A stretch of 64,000 bases of DNA from Undaria pinnatifida (GCA_012845835.1 JABAKD010000016.1:14497020-14561019); one strand, 5' to 3'; positions 22,843 through 34,480 are shown, numbered from the stretch's first letter. The notes: a model not told the origin generated them from the sequence alone. Translations and numbers: made by a program.

Positions 22843-24290
22843 TGTGATTAGAGAACTTGTACATGGACCAATTGCATAATATACAGCAGTCGGTCCAGAT
22901 CGAGTCGATCGGTGCAACTTGCTTGGGTATCGTATTATTACAGCAACAGTAATACACTTTATTTCTTTTCTTTTTCACATCCCATTTATTGTGATGCTCG
23001 CACTACTCTCGCCTTCTCGGTAGTATAACTCAGATCCGGGGTCATATAGCAGACTCCCCTCCCCCATCCCCACTACGGTACATGCCCTAATTTGTATCGC
23101 GAGAAAAATTCGGCATTTTCTTTCCTCGTCGATTCGCGTCGAATTGTACGTACCCACGCTGCTAGGCGATTTCAGCAGTTAGTTGATTTTTTTTTCTCGT
23201 TTATTTCTGCAAATAAATAAAGCCAACAAAGCTCACAACGCGGCGATTATTTAACTCAAGGACCAACGCTCGTATTAATAGTGTAACCCCACTAGACCAC
23301 CGGGGCGACCGGCTCTATATCTCTCCAGCCTGGTATAGGTTAATTTTGTGAGTTCGAATCCCCCCGAGTGCGTACTCGTGTAACTTTTCGTGAGACTTTT
23401 TCTTGTGCACTAATTGACTTGCGGAAAGCGCGAGAGCGTGAGTTAGCAACACTCGATCAAAAATTGACGATCAGTGGGTGCTGAGCCCTATGTGCCAACA
23501 ATAATGAAGGCAATGACCGCAAGGGGGGAAAAGAGACGACACCTGTGACCACGGCTTTCATTTCCAAAAGCTGGAAAGTAGAAGTGTGCAAACACAAACA
23601 CACACACACTAGAAGAGATGATCAATCAGCAATCAGCGGCAAGGAGTACGTCAAGTAGGTACGAAGCAACACAAACTTATTTGTCAGTTACGTACCAACA
23701 CGACCGCTTGCACTTGACCGGCAAATGACCACAGCAACGGAGTCAGGGACCACAGCAACAACAAAGCACACCGCCCCTCGTATATTTCTCCAAAAAGTCT
23801 TCTTGGCGAAAAAAAACACCAAACGCGTACGATGCAATGCGGGACGAATGCATGCCACTCACTGGTTTCTTCCGTGGATACTGTCGACTTACTACGACCT
23901 TCGCGTGGCGCAGCTTAGCAACATGAGGAACGATAATTTTTCCCCTTGTTTCTTGTGTCGAAAATGTATGGTACACCCTCGCTCCATGCCATAAAATATG
24001 TCACAGACAATAAGCATATTGTGTGTAATAGAGCATTGCTGTGTGTGGTCGGTGTGGTCTTACTCGTACGTACCTGTATTGCTTGCACGAGAGTACACCA
24101 CGTCGATTTGTCCGAACTTGTATAACACCACCCTCGAGGCCCCGAGGACGCAGCTACTCGCAATGCTGCTGTGTGGCTTTTTTTGGAGCAGTAATCGTAA
24201 CCACTACTACCTCCTCCTCGTTTTAGTCATGCGTCCGCTTGCCACGTGTATATCCATGTATGTACGTGTACCTACCGAAAATTTAATAAA
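22843..24290 (+). repeat. Composite repeat, copy B, 3' part
   Basis: Resumes at TGTGATTAGAGAACTTGTAC, matching 19227 onward, and runs to TACGTGTACCTACCGAAA, matching about 20400-20425. It has an extra segment of about 310 bp (about 23780-24115) relative to copy A. Confidence 0.85.
23322..23590 (+). repeat. tRNA-related SINE, copy 3
   Basis: The B box is GTGAGTTCGAATCCCCCC (about 23348). The body and tail are as in the other copies (GACGACACCTGTGACCACGG). The A-box half is shortened compared with copy 2. Confidence 0.75.
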
Positions 24291-24477
24291 TAAATGCACT
24301 ACTATGATACTTACCGCAGTAGTACTGCTGTGGGATTTTTTTACGGTAAATATTATTTGTTTTGGGACAAAATATGACGCCAATTTGGAAATAATGTCTT
24401 GCTAACTTTTATTTTATCAATCTCTCCCTACATCAAGATCCGACGAACAACTGGAGAGTACCGTTCAAAATACATTT

Positions 24478-24545
24478 TTTCGAGCGCTTCTCGCTTGTCT
24501 CGCTCAGCATCCATCCGCGTTCACGTCGAGGTGCTGAACGGATTG
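24478..24545 (-). repeat. Dispersed repeat family 2, truncated copy C
   Basis: CTTCTCGCTTGTCTCGCTCA and GCGTTCACGTCGAGGTGC match the start of copy B at 20775. The rest is missing. Confidence 0.65.
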
Positions 24546-24879
24546 ACCAGCAACAACAACAGTCAGTAGCCAGCGCAATTCTTGCAACCACACAACAAAG
24601 CGTTCGAAACACCACTACCTTGATAATCACACCTACCTTTAGAAGAAGTGCATCCACGTTTCGTTTGTGGGGATAAATATACATGGAATTAGTGTGGGAT
24701 ATTTATTATGAGGTCCTGAAAGATGAATCGTTGAAATTGGACCAATATATACGGAACGACTCCTTGGAGCGGCGACGAAAAAAACTGACAAAACATTGGT
24801 TCTCGTACTGCGATTTTTAAAAGTGACCACTCCGTCTCGTTGTGTTTATTTTCTATTTTTTAAAAATACATACAATAGT

Positions 24880-26045
24880 TTTTCCATGTGCTTTTTCGAA
24901 CGCACACTGGTGAGGGTCCTTCCAACGCACACTGTGTCGGGCCCGGGGGGGGGGGGTTGTCGCCCCCCCCCGACACTGCTACTAGCATCCAAGCACCGTT
25001 CGGCTGCCCTGCCAACCCAGCACATACATCAACACCAACACACACTACACTGCTAGTACCATCCAAGCACCGTGCGGCTGCCATCCAAGCACAGTTCGGC
25101 TGCCCTGCCAACCCAGTGCTGGTGGTGCATTTTGGGACACACACACCAACACCAACACACTCTACACTGCTAGTAGTAGCATACAAGCACCCTTCGGCTG
25201 GCCTGCCAACCCAGCGCTGGTGGTGCATGCGCTGGAACGTTTGCGCCTCTGCTGTTCGATCCTGCTACATCACGATGCGGGACGACAAAAAAAACACAAC
25301 ACACAGCAAAAACATTTCACTTCGTTGTGCCCTGGGCTGCGGACAAAAAAATCCCTTCCCAAAAAACCCTCCTCGTCCTTACAAAACCATAAAATTCAAA
25401 CGGCTGCGATTCAAATCAAACGGCGTGACGAACTACACCCTGGCACGCAAACAACCACCTCGTGGGTGCATTTTGGGACACACGCACCAACACCAACACA
25501 CTCTACACTGCTAGTAGTAGCATACAAGCACCCTTCGGCTGGCCTGCCAACCCAGCGCTGGTGGTGCATGCGCTGGAACGTTTGCGCCTCTGCTGTTCGA
25601 TCCTGCTACATCACGATGCGGGACAACAAAAAAAACACAACACACAGCAAAAACATTTCACTTCGTTGTGCCCTGGGCTGCGGACAAAAAAATCCCTTCC
25701 TAAAAAACCCTCCTCGTCCTAACAAACCCATAAAATTCAAACGGCTGCTAGCGATTCAAATCAAACGGCGCGACGAACACCCTGGCACTCAAACGGCGCG
25801 ACGAACACCCTGGCACTCAAACGGCGCAACGAACACCCTGGCACGCAAACAACCAGCTCAGTGGTGCATTTTGGGACACACACACCAACACCAACACACA
25901 CTACACCTCCCTGGCACGCAAACAAACAGCTGGTGGTGCATTTCGGGACACACACACCAACACCAACACACACTACACTGCTAGTAGTAGCATCCAAGCA
26001 CCCTTCGGCTGCCCTGCCAACCCAGCGCTGGTGGTCTCCGTAGCG
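24880..26045 (+). repeat. Tandem-repeat region upstream of the Helitron gene
   Basis: A 341-bp unit is present about twice (about 25122-25462 and 25463-25800). Each copy includes GTGCATTTTGGGACACAC, CCTTCGGCTGGCCTGCCAAC, GCGCTGGAACGTTTGCGCCT and ATCACGATGCGGGAC. Shorter pieces recur at about 24970-25120 and 25861-26035, and ACGAACACCCTGGCACTCAA repeats three times near 25780-25850. The open frames here are not conserved as protein. It is probably the 5' region of the element. Confidence 0.7.
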
Positions 26046-26062
26046 TGCTGTGGGTGTCTGCT

Positions 26063-27846
26063 ATGAGCCCCTTCGCTCGTTCTACGCTCCTCCTCCTCTG
26101 CGGCTGCGTGTTCTTCGCCCTCTTCAAACGTCACGGCGTACCACCACCTGGTGCTGCGTTTAAATCTCTGCACAACATGCAGCGGAACGTCCTTACAGCA
26201 GAGCGGTATCTTGACGACTGGGGAGACCAACTGTTCCAATACACATTTGCAGGGCTCTCTCTGCCTCATCGCTTGGAGTTCGTCCTACATCCTTCCGCCT
26301 TGCGAGGGCAACAACAATCCATTCAGCAATTGCACTGCCCGAATGGCCTCGTTCTACAGCGCCGGAACACTCGCACTGTTCCGTGCAGGGGGGATGGCAA
26401 CTGCGGCTGGCACTCTCTGTTCAACGGGAACTGCACCTTCTTGGGACAGGTATGTACACGGCATTGCTTATACGCTACGCACTCAGCATGGTCACAGCTG
26501 TGTTTGTATGTACAGCGGCGTGCACACCGCTCTCGCCGCGTGTGTAGAGTACGTACATGTGTAGCGCAGCAGTGCTCCCGTGTGTTTGCGTTTGTAGCAT
26601 ACGCGTACGTGTTCGAACCTGCTATAGTCTACTACCTCACCTTCCACCAGCGTTCCTGCGGTGCAAATGCGTTCCGTCACCTGTGTATCCATCATCTCCT
26701 ATGTATGTAGGCGTCTCCAGCTACGTGTGTGCGTCCTGTGCTTGCGTTTGTAGCATACGCGTGCGTGTTCGAAACTGTTCGAACCCGTCATACTACCTCA
26801 CCTTCCACCGGCGTTCCTGGGGTGCAAATCCCTTCCGTCGCCTGTTTATGCGTCATGTCCTATGTGTGTAGGCGTCTCCAGCTACGTCTGGGCGTCCTGT
26901 AACAATGCTTCTTGTCTTTCAGCACGTTACATCCTACACCTGCGTACAACGTAACCCATGCGCACATTGTCCTCACACCATGCGGCCTTGCCCGCCGAAT
27001 TCTGGTGTTCCCTTTACAGGGGACTAAATACGAGCATCCTCTCGGCGACATTCTCCGCCTCAAAAATGAAATCGCCAACTTCATCGTGCTTCACGTGACC
27101 GCCGGGCGCGCCCTCTCTTTCACCGACTTGGTACGGCAATGTTCAGCCCCGGAAGGAAACCCCCCTCTTCGTCTCCTCATGGGAAACCGGGCGCGTATGA
27201 TGGGTTTCGATGTGCTCGACGCCATCGACAATATCAAGCACTTCTCCGACTTAGAGACTCATCTGCGCCAAAATTTCTCCCCACCTAGACGGTATCTCTC
27301 GCTGGGCGTGCTTCCGGCTGTTGCCGAGGCCTTGGAGGCTACCATCGTCGTCTGGGTTAGAGGCCCTGCGGACACCCTCGTCGTCCACCGCTCCATCCAG
27401 CAGGTGTGCTTGAGGAGTGTCCACCGCACTGATCATATTAAGCTTTACTTCGACTACGTACACTAGGCTTCGTCCCTCTGATTTCCCCACACTTAGGCCT
27501 CCATCGCACGTTCCCACGTTCGTTACAGGGGTCTACTGCAACCATCTACTCCCACCGCGCCTCCGTCAAGACCATCCACCTGTATTTCTACAACTCCGCT
27601 AACCCTAGCGATACCCGCGTCCACGACTGGGCGGCGACCTATTCAGGGCACTTCGAGCTGCTCCTGCCGGGTGGTGGTCTTGCTTCGGCGAACGATGTGG
27701 GAGTGACCCCTCGGAAAGGGGAAGGAAATCGAAAGCGTGGCGCCAAAACATTCCCCCTTCCACATTCGCCGGCGACAGATACCTCGGGGGCCAACCTGCC
27801 CACCCATGAGCGTCAGAGATTTCTGCGTAACAACAGGCGTGCTGAG
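26063..27846 (+). CDS. OTU cysteine protease module of the Helitron protein (exons 1-3)
   Basis: Three exons join in phase 0. 26063-26449 is ATG MSPFARS to FLGQ (donor CAG/GTATGT). 27020-27403 has acceptor CTTTACAG and runs from GTKYEHPLGD to SIQQ (donor CAG/GTGTGC). 27529-27846 has acceptor CGTTACAG and runs from GSTATIYSHR to RRAE (donor GAG/GTATGT). In the spliced protein the OTU nucleophile is Cys114 in GDGNCGWHSL and the catalytic His is about residue 298 in YSGHFELLLP. IVVWV and IHLYF give the expected strands between them. OTU proteases cleave ubiquitin or polyprotein bonds; in Helentrons their role is unproven. The last exon continues in frame into the Rep module after a 67-nt intron. 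No damage is seen. The start is the first ATG of the frame. Confidence 0.75.
26450..27019 (+). other. Helitron intron 1 with tandem duplication
   Basis: Spliced out of the OTU module. It holds two copies of an about 170-bp unit (about 26565-26710 and 26725-26875), with CGTTTGTAGCATACGCGT, CTACCTCACCTTCCACC and GTGCAAAT in the same order. Confidence 0.65.
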
Positions 27847-27913
27847 GTATGTGGTTTACGGTGGCACTTTACGCAATAATAAAGGGTCGTCCCACTGCTC
27901 TTCACCGTTTCAG

Positions 27914-30900
27914 CATCAAACCATTGTCGTTCAAAACCACATCCGCTCGTCCGATACGTTGCTTACGACAACATCCTGCCCTCGCAACACTTCCCAACAT
28001 ATTACGGAGAACCGCCGGCGGAGGTACCACGAAGATACTAAACGGAATCAGGCTCTCTTCAAAACCACGATGGACGGCGCCGCCCCTCGTCAAACTGGTT
28101 GCGACGGCGACAACAAGCCTGGCATGGTCAGCAAACCAGTTGATACAACGAAGGTGAGCTCGGATCGTCCACGTCATACAACTTGGAACGTCCACGTCTA
28201 TTTCACCGCTCCTGAAATATATCGCCTTATACACACTTGGGACCTCCGCCCGCTTCGACCTTCTCTGTCCCCTCTCCCTTCGCAGGGTGGCATGTGGGCG
28301 AACATTGACGCGTCTAAGGCAGGTGACCCACGTCCTCCCTCCGTCAACAACCCGTATGCTACAGACCACCCGGAGGAGCGCCCGGCCGGTGGGGCGTTCC
28401 AAACGCCATGTCCGCCCCGTCCTCCTGATTTCAGGGTGCAACAAGGTCACTGTTACGGGCGATACACGACGGTGACAAAGTCAAGGGGAACTGGCGTTTC
28501 GAGAGAGTTTGGCACGCTCCTCAAAGACCTTCCCCTCTTTCAAGGGACCTCCGCCGGCGTCGCACCCGTCCACGGCCACCCCTTCCCCTGGCCGCACGAA
28601 GATCTCCATCTCTCCGGTGGCGTCGACCACGACGGGGAGCCGGTCGAACCTGAGAACGATTACTACATGCTGCCAAACAACACCATGGCCGCCCGCCTGA
28701 CCAAGTTCCACAACTTCTGCAAGGAGTTGCCGGACGTGATGTGCAACTACCGCAGCATTACTCTCTACCCAGAGGACGTTACGTGGGTGCCGCTCGGAAC
28801 GGTGGGCGGTGATCTTCCTTCCGCCTGCCCCGCCTCGGCGGCGAACAAGCATGTCCCGGGAATCGAGGGTTACACCGAGCGGTCCTCTCGCGTACAGGAC
28901 GGACGGCAGGAGTACGCGTTCTGCACCACCCACTCTTCGGAAAAGGGGAGGGAGGAATGGGTGTTCGACGATATCGGCCGCCTGCCCCCGGTCATAGCCT
29001 GCCTCACTCCACTTGAGCGGAGGGCTACTGCTCTACTCAGGATGCGCTGTTGCATGTTCAAGGGCGGTGGAGGCGTCGGGAGTGGCTACACCATCCTCAA
29101 GGGCGCGGCCGAGTACGTCCCAGCGGACTTCGACGGGTCCGTCGGAAACATAGCGATCGACCCCACGAAGACAAAGGACGTTCGCCCGGAAAAGGTCAAC
29201 GCCGCGGTGCAGTGGCTCGTGCAAAACAATCCTTTGGTGGCGAAGTACCTGACGGTGTGGGACACGCACGAGGATCAGCTGAGTCAACCTTCACAGGATC
29301 AACAGGGTAACAGCATTCCCGCTGGTTTCCCAACCATCAAATGCCCTGCCGACAAAACCGGGGATTCCAACGATAACGTCCAAGGCTTGGTGCTGCCTTC
29401 GGGCCGAGACAAACCTGTTCCAGAGACACACAACAGTGCTATGGGCCTGCAAAACATCGTCGCGGGAGATCTCCTGCCCAGGGCTTCTGGCGGCTCTTCC
29501 CTAAGCAGGGACGGAGAAGTGAAGCGAGCATTCCCCGTGTACTACGAGCCTTACACCGGCAACGCCACAGATCCCGGTCACTGCATGGAAATGATTAGGT
29601 CTGTGCACCTCTTTCCCTTTGGGAGGGGTGGCTACATGCGGGGAAACCACGGCCCTCAGCAGCTGCCGGCCATGGACCACGCGCGGTACGTCAAGATGCG
29701 CTTGAATCAGGTCGACCCGCGCTTCCGAACACCTTCCGATACCCACTCTTTCGCCGCTGTCGACGACAAAACGAAGGCCCAACTTCATCGGGCCAACACC
29801 CGATCCACCACGTACAGCAACGTCGAAGACGCCAGTGAGGGCTTCATGCAGCGGTTAGACCAGGAAACCAGGGCCGAGCGTGACCTCGAAACCAACAAGG
29901 CTGTCGAGCGCATTTGCGAGCAGAACGACATTCCCACGCATTCGGGGCCGACCTGCAAGCTGTGCTCTCAAACTGCCGCAGAGACCAGCGGCGTCGTGAA
30001 CTGCAGGCGGTGCGGCCACTTCGTCCACGACCACGATCCCTTGTGCCCATACTGCCATGGCCCCCCGGGTAAACCGCCGCGTGCTGGAGAGGGGGGTAAA
30101 ATGCCCATGCTCGAAGGGCTGGAAAAAATCACACAGTCCCTTCCCTCTAAAATACCTGGAGGTAGCTCATTCTGGGCGCAAAGACTCAGAGAGCTTCTCG
30201 CTATGGTTGACAGCCTCGGCAGGCCTCACCTCTTCGTTACCAAGACGTGCCACGAGGGCTCCGACGACATGAAAGCTCTCCTCAATTTCTACGGCTGCAA
30301 GCACGCGGACTGGCCTAGGCATCAGGTCGGGATCACACGTCACTGGCGCCGGAACGTCATGGAGTGGCTGAAGAGGTAAGACCAGGTTCAACACTGCAAC
30401 CCCTGCTTTCGGTATTCATCTCCGGTCCAATTATGAAGTGCCACTTGCGACCCCTTTCCATCACGCCAAATTCATCCGTGTCTGCTTCCCTTGCACACAA
30501 GGTTAGTCAAGGGGAAGGACAGCGTGTTCGGGACGGTCGCGGACTACTGGTACAGGTTCGAAGAGCAGGGAAGGGGTAGCTTGCACCTCCACCTACTCTT
30601 GTGGGTGGAAGACCCCGACGACCCCCCCTCCCCAACTACGGCCTCCGAGCAGGACGTCGACGGCAATGGCGACCCCATTGAGAAGTGAGTCATTAACCAG
30701 GCCCTCTGAAACGTGTTGCCTTCATTAGTGTAGCGGTGCGGCAGCCAGATATTCAGGGTTAGGGTCGTTGTCCCTTCGGTTTCGTACTTCGTGCCCACCT
30801 TCCTTCATCCCTTCCTTGGTGCCTACAAACTATCCCACATTCACCCTCTCACGCTCGTAACTCCTCCCCCGCCTTGCCACCAACAGAGACATCAACAACC

Positions 30901-32138
30901 CCAAGGTTTGGGCAATCGCGCGAGCTCCGCGGGGATCTCACCCGTTCGTCCAGAGGCTGCGTGCTGCCGTCCTCAACGTCAACAGGCACGCAAGGTGCGA
31001 CCCCAACGCCTGCGCGAAGAAGTGCAGCAAGGAGGAAAACTTGCCGCCACACCACCCCCATATGCGGTGCGCCAAGGGGTACCCTTTCCCTCAGAAGGTG
31101 ACTAGAGACTCCACGCACGAATGCGACGAGTGGTGCCCGAAGAGGGATGGCGGAATGTGCCGTCTTAGCGATCGCCACGAGTATTCACGCCCATGCCGTG
31201 AGGATGGTCGGATTTCGCCTTACCATCCTATGACGTTCGGGGCGTACCCCACTCACGAGAACATCCAGGTCGTCACCAAGGCTAGTTTCGCCGCCTACTT
31301 GGTTAAGTACGTTGCCAAAGTTGAGCCCGCCGGCAAGGTCTCTAACCCCCTCGACACCGTCGAGAAGTCGCAGTTGCCGCGTGATGGCCCGGAGCAGAGC
31401 GGCTTGCAGTCCGTCAACCAGAAACAGCTCCCCTATATCTGGGCCCGTAAGATTGCCATGTCGGAAGCAACGCTCATTCTCTCCGGGCAGCCGTTGTGCC
31501 TCGATTCGCGGGATTACATGTGGCTCGACACAAGGCTGCCGCACCTACGACGGGTAGTGGTCCAGCGACCCGAACAAGAACCTCCGGGAAGAGGGCAGGG
31601 AGCAGTCGTTGATGGCATGATAGAGAAGTACTTCAAGCGCCCCCAGGGTGTGCAGAGGGCGGCCAACATGCCCGACTTTGAAGGCGCTGAGGTCGACTTC
31701 GACAGCATCATCTACAACGAGTTCTGGACTGATTGGGAGATGATACATAGCGGCAGCAGCAGGCCCCCCCCCGTCCACTTGCCGCACTACTTCAACGAGG
31801 ACGGCGCCGCGTACTGGAGGAGAAGAAATTCGACAAGGATCCTCGGCTACGGGTGCTACCGGCCTGACCGGGAGCCGTGTGAGCAATTTTACTACCACCA
31901 TCCCATACTCTCCAGGCCTTCCCGCAGTCTACTTGAATTCGTCTCTGACGAAAACGACGAGGGCACATACGAGCGACAGTGCCATCTCGAGGGGGTGTTC
32001 GGCGACGACGACGCGTGGACCAAGAATATAGTGGCGGCGGTGGATAAGGACCTACGCAGGTCCAAGGTCGGAAGCGACCGGCGGGCGGCGACGACTCAGG
32101 AAGTTCAGGACTTCCTGAGTATCAAGGCCCTTCAGTAG
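27914..32138 (+). CDS. Helitron replication-initiator (Rep, HUH) region
   Basis: Exon 27914-30375 is open throughout; an optional in-frame intron at 28154-28285 has good GT/AG sites. It ends phase 2 at LKR. Exon 30502-30684 and exon 30887-32138 follow with matching phases. Features in order: the Helitron-like N-terminal domain (DHARYVKMRLNQVDPRFRTP, about 29677-29736); a CxxC zinc module (CKLCSQTAAE, CRRCGHF, CPYC, about 29953-30060); PHLFVTKTC; the HUH motif HLH in GSLHLHLLLW (His codons 30584-86 and 30590-92); a Cys-rich stretch (CDPNACAKKC); and the two-Tyr catalytic motif YLVKYVAK (31296-31319). Rep nicks and joins single strands in rolling-circle transposition. The frame ends in TAG at 32136. 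The same frame continues open after a second TAG (32232) into the helicase. Confidence 0.85.
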
Positions 32139-32234
32139 GGGCGGTCTCAACCAGACAACGACTGCGGGGACGACGACGCGACAAACCCGGCCACCGAAAA
32201 ACAGGTGGCCGAGTGGCTGGGCGAAGACCCCAAC

Positions 32235-34047
32235 TAGCACGCTGGGACTACAGCACCGCCCACTATCGAGGAGCTCGCGCCGTCGCAGAGAGAGTTTGCC
32301 ACCGTCGTGCTCGGAAGCGACCCTGGCCTATACTATTTGAGCGGCCGCGCTGGATTCGGAAAGTCGCACGTAGCTCGCTTCCTCGTCGACGCCTTCCGCA
32401 GCATGGGACGGCGCGTGGCCGTCACCGGAACAACGGCTACCGCCGCGGGGAACATAGGCGGCGTCACGCTCCATCGCTTCCTCCAGCTCTCCAACGGATT
32501 CGAGTCTGGCCTCAACCCATCTAACCCTCTCTGGCCCGCACTTCAAGATATCACCGTCCTCATCATCGACGAGATATCCATGGCCACAGCGCACTTGCTT
32601 GCCGCTACGGATCATGTCCTGCGGCGAGCGGCTCTACCACACAAACGGCGCGTGCCGTTCGGGGGGAGAACTGTTATCGCCATCGGGGACCTCTGCCAGC
32701 TACCGCCGGTGCCTCCTCGGCTTTTCGGAGTGGTCTACAACAACTGCGCCGTGTATGTCTTAGGCCTTTGGGCCAAGTTCAGAATACACGAGCTACGGGA
32801 AAACTTTCGACAACAGAACGATCCCGAATTTCAGGCCTGTCTAGACGACCTGCACGACGGCATGGATGACGGGGTCGCGTGGGACGTCCTCCTCAACCGG
32901 GTGGTGGGCCTCGTCGGCAACGACACCCTGGAGCACACCACACAGGACTCCCTCGTCAACGCCGCACAGGCAACACCCTGCATCGTCCCCTACAAGAGAA
33001 GCAGTCCCGACCAAGACGACACGGTACCTCAGTGCCACGAGATTAACGAAGAGCACCTGCGTGCGCTTGAGGACGCCGGGGAAGAGGCGAGGATTCTACA
33101 CGCCCAGGCTTTTGTCAAGCAGAACGGCGCCAAGCTGAAGCGAGACAAAGGCCGTCATCCGATCGTCCTCGAGTACGCGGACTTGCCCGACACACTCGTC
33201 CTGCACCAAGGGCTAAAGGTGAGGGTTCGCGTCCGACCTCCACCTTCGGCGATCGGAGCAACAAGTTCACTAACGTTTCGCGTTTACCATGCAAAACCTA
33301 ACGCTTCCATCCCTACCCCTCGCGTGCCAACTTCACGCCTCTCAGATAGTCATCACTAAAAATGTCGACCAACAGCGGGGGGTCGTCAACGCTACCTGTG
33401 GCGTCGTTAGAGGTTGGCAGGATACCGACGCTTCCTTAGAAGCCGAGACACACGAGACCACCCTCGCCCACAAAAGGCCGGCGTGGGTTGAGGTAGAGCT
33501 AAAGACTGGTAAGGGGAAAGGGAGCAGAGTCAAGCTGCAGCCTTTCGAGGACAAGGCCGTATGGGTTCCGTTCTGCAGGGGAGTTGCCGTCAGCGGAGCG
33601 TACATAGTGAAACAGTGGCCGCTCATGGTCGCCGCTTGTATGACCATACATAGGGTACAGGGTGTTGGGTTCGAGCGGGTTGCCGTGTGGATTCCGAGTA
33701 GAGGATTCTTCGCCCAGGGCCAGGGGTACACCGCTGTATCTAGGGGTAAAACTCTTGGGGGCCTATTCATAGTCTTGCCGAGTGCTGTATTGCGCGACAG
33801 AGGCGCCGCCCGCGATTTCATGAAGGAGGCCTTCCACCCCCCAATGGACGCCATCAACGCGCTCGCGGAACTGCGCCGAAAAGCGCCAGCGACAGTAACG
33901 ATCGACACGCGGGGGAGAAGAGTGGCGTACGCCACTCTATGGGACGCACGGGAAGCGTATGACGCCCCCGACGGTTGGAGAGGGCTTTGGCCTCGGGACG
34001 TTCACAGTAGTGGCCATGGATTGCAGGGGGTCTACAACGTAAACTAA
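32235..34047 (+). CDS. Helitron PIF1-like DNA helicase region
   Basis: Exon 32235-33218 is in the same frame as Rep, after the second in-frame TAG. It contains Walker A GRAGFGKS (32343-32366), TGTTATAAGNIGGVTLHRF (motif Ia), Walker B VLIIDEISMA, motif III VIAIGDLCQLPPVPP, and LRENFRQ. A donor (AAG/GTGAGG) joins acceptor CTCTCAG at 33345. Exon 33346-34047 gives IVITKNVDQQRGVVNATCGV, MTIHRVQGVGFERVAVWIPS (motif V) and GYTAVSRGKT (motif VI), ending at TAA 34045. This is the SF1 PIF1/Helitron helicase arrangement; it would unwind the transferred strand. The motifs are intact, which suggests recent activity. The first in-frame ATG after the stop is at 32401, inside motif Ia, and would lose Walker A. 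The protein therefore needs the upstream Rep frame or a non-ATG start. Confidence 0.85.
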
Positions 34048-34278
34048 GTTTGGTCAAGCGAACCACGTCTGTAGCGATGAACATGAATATTCCACCAGTC
34101 AAGTGTGACAAAACATTCCGCCACTCCCGACCATCGTCAAGTGACTTCTCGCGCGGTCAAATGTGATAAAACATTCCGCCACTGCCGACGATCGCCAAGT
34201 GCCTTCTCGCGCAGCGAGTCACCAGTCATGTGTGACAAAAAATTCTCCACTTTACACCAAAAAGCACTTGACGAAACA
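34048..34278 (+). other. Helitron 3' flank with an about 75-bp direct duplication
   Basis: ACAAAACATTCCGCCACTCC and ATAAAACATTCCGCCACTGC, each followed by CGACxATCGxCAAGTGxCTT and CTCGCGC, lie side by side (about 34107-34212). A third, weaker ATGTGTGACAAAAAATTC follows. They may be subterminal repeats of the element. Confidence 0.55.
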
Positions 34279-34480
34279 TGTATTGTTCTTGCGCACGAAT
34301 TGACTTGGGGAAAGCGCGAGAGCGTGAGTTAGCCATACTCGATGAAAAATCGACGAGCAGTGGGATTGCTGAACCCTGTGCGCGATAGAACTTGAAGGCA
34401 AGAACCGGGGGGGAGAAGGGACGACACCTGTGACCACGGCTTGTCCAGCAGCTGGAAAGTAGAAGTGTGCGAAGAAAAAA
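34278..34480 (+). repeat. tRNA-related SINE, 5'-truncated copy 4
   Basis: Starts within the body (TTCTTGCGCACGAATTGACT) and keeps GCGAGAGCGTGAGTTAGCC, ACTCGATGAAAAATCGACGA and GACGACACCTGTGACCACGG to GGAAAGTAGAAGTGTGC. The missing head may mark the Helitron boundary. Confidence 0.75.

Larger units (their letters stand above)
24880..34278 (+). mobile_element. Helitron/Helentron-type rolling-circle transposon, boundaries uncertain
   Basis: The core is the OTU-Rep-helicase gene at 26063-34047. The left limit is taken as the start of the tandem-repeat region. The right limit is where a 5'-truncated SINE resumes (about 34278). Classical Helitron ends (5' TC, 3' hairpin plus CTRR, A/T insertion site) were not identified. 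The OTU module is typical of the Helentron/Helitron2 branch. Confidence 0.65.

Noticed and set aside
26912-27019. OTU exon 2 starting at the CTTTCAG acceptor at 26922
   Set aside because: Phase 0 from there meets a stop. The CTTTACAG acceptor at 27019 keeps the frame.
27737-27913. Helitron Rep frame extended upstream to 27737
   Set aside because: The OTU frame is open here and leaves at a good donor (27846). The Rep frame joins after the acceptor at 27913.
32118-32234. Intron removing the two TAG codons of the Helitron
   Set aside because: The available GT..AG pair changes the reading phase and lacks a pyrimidine tract.
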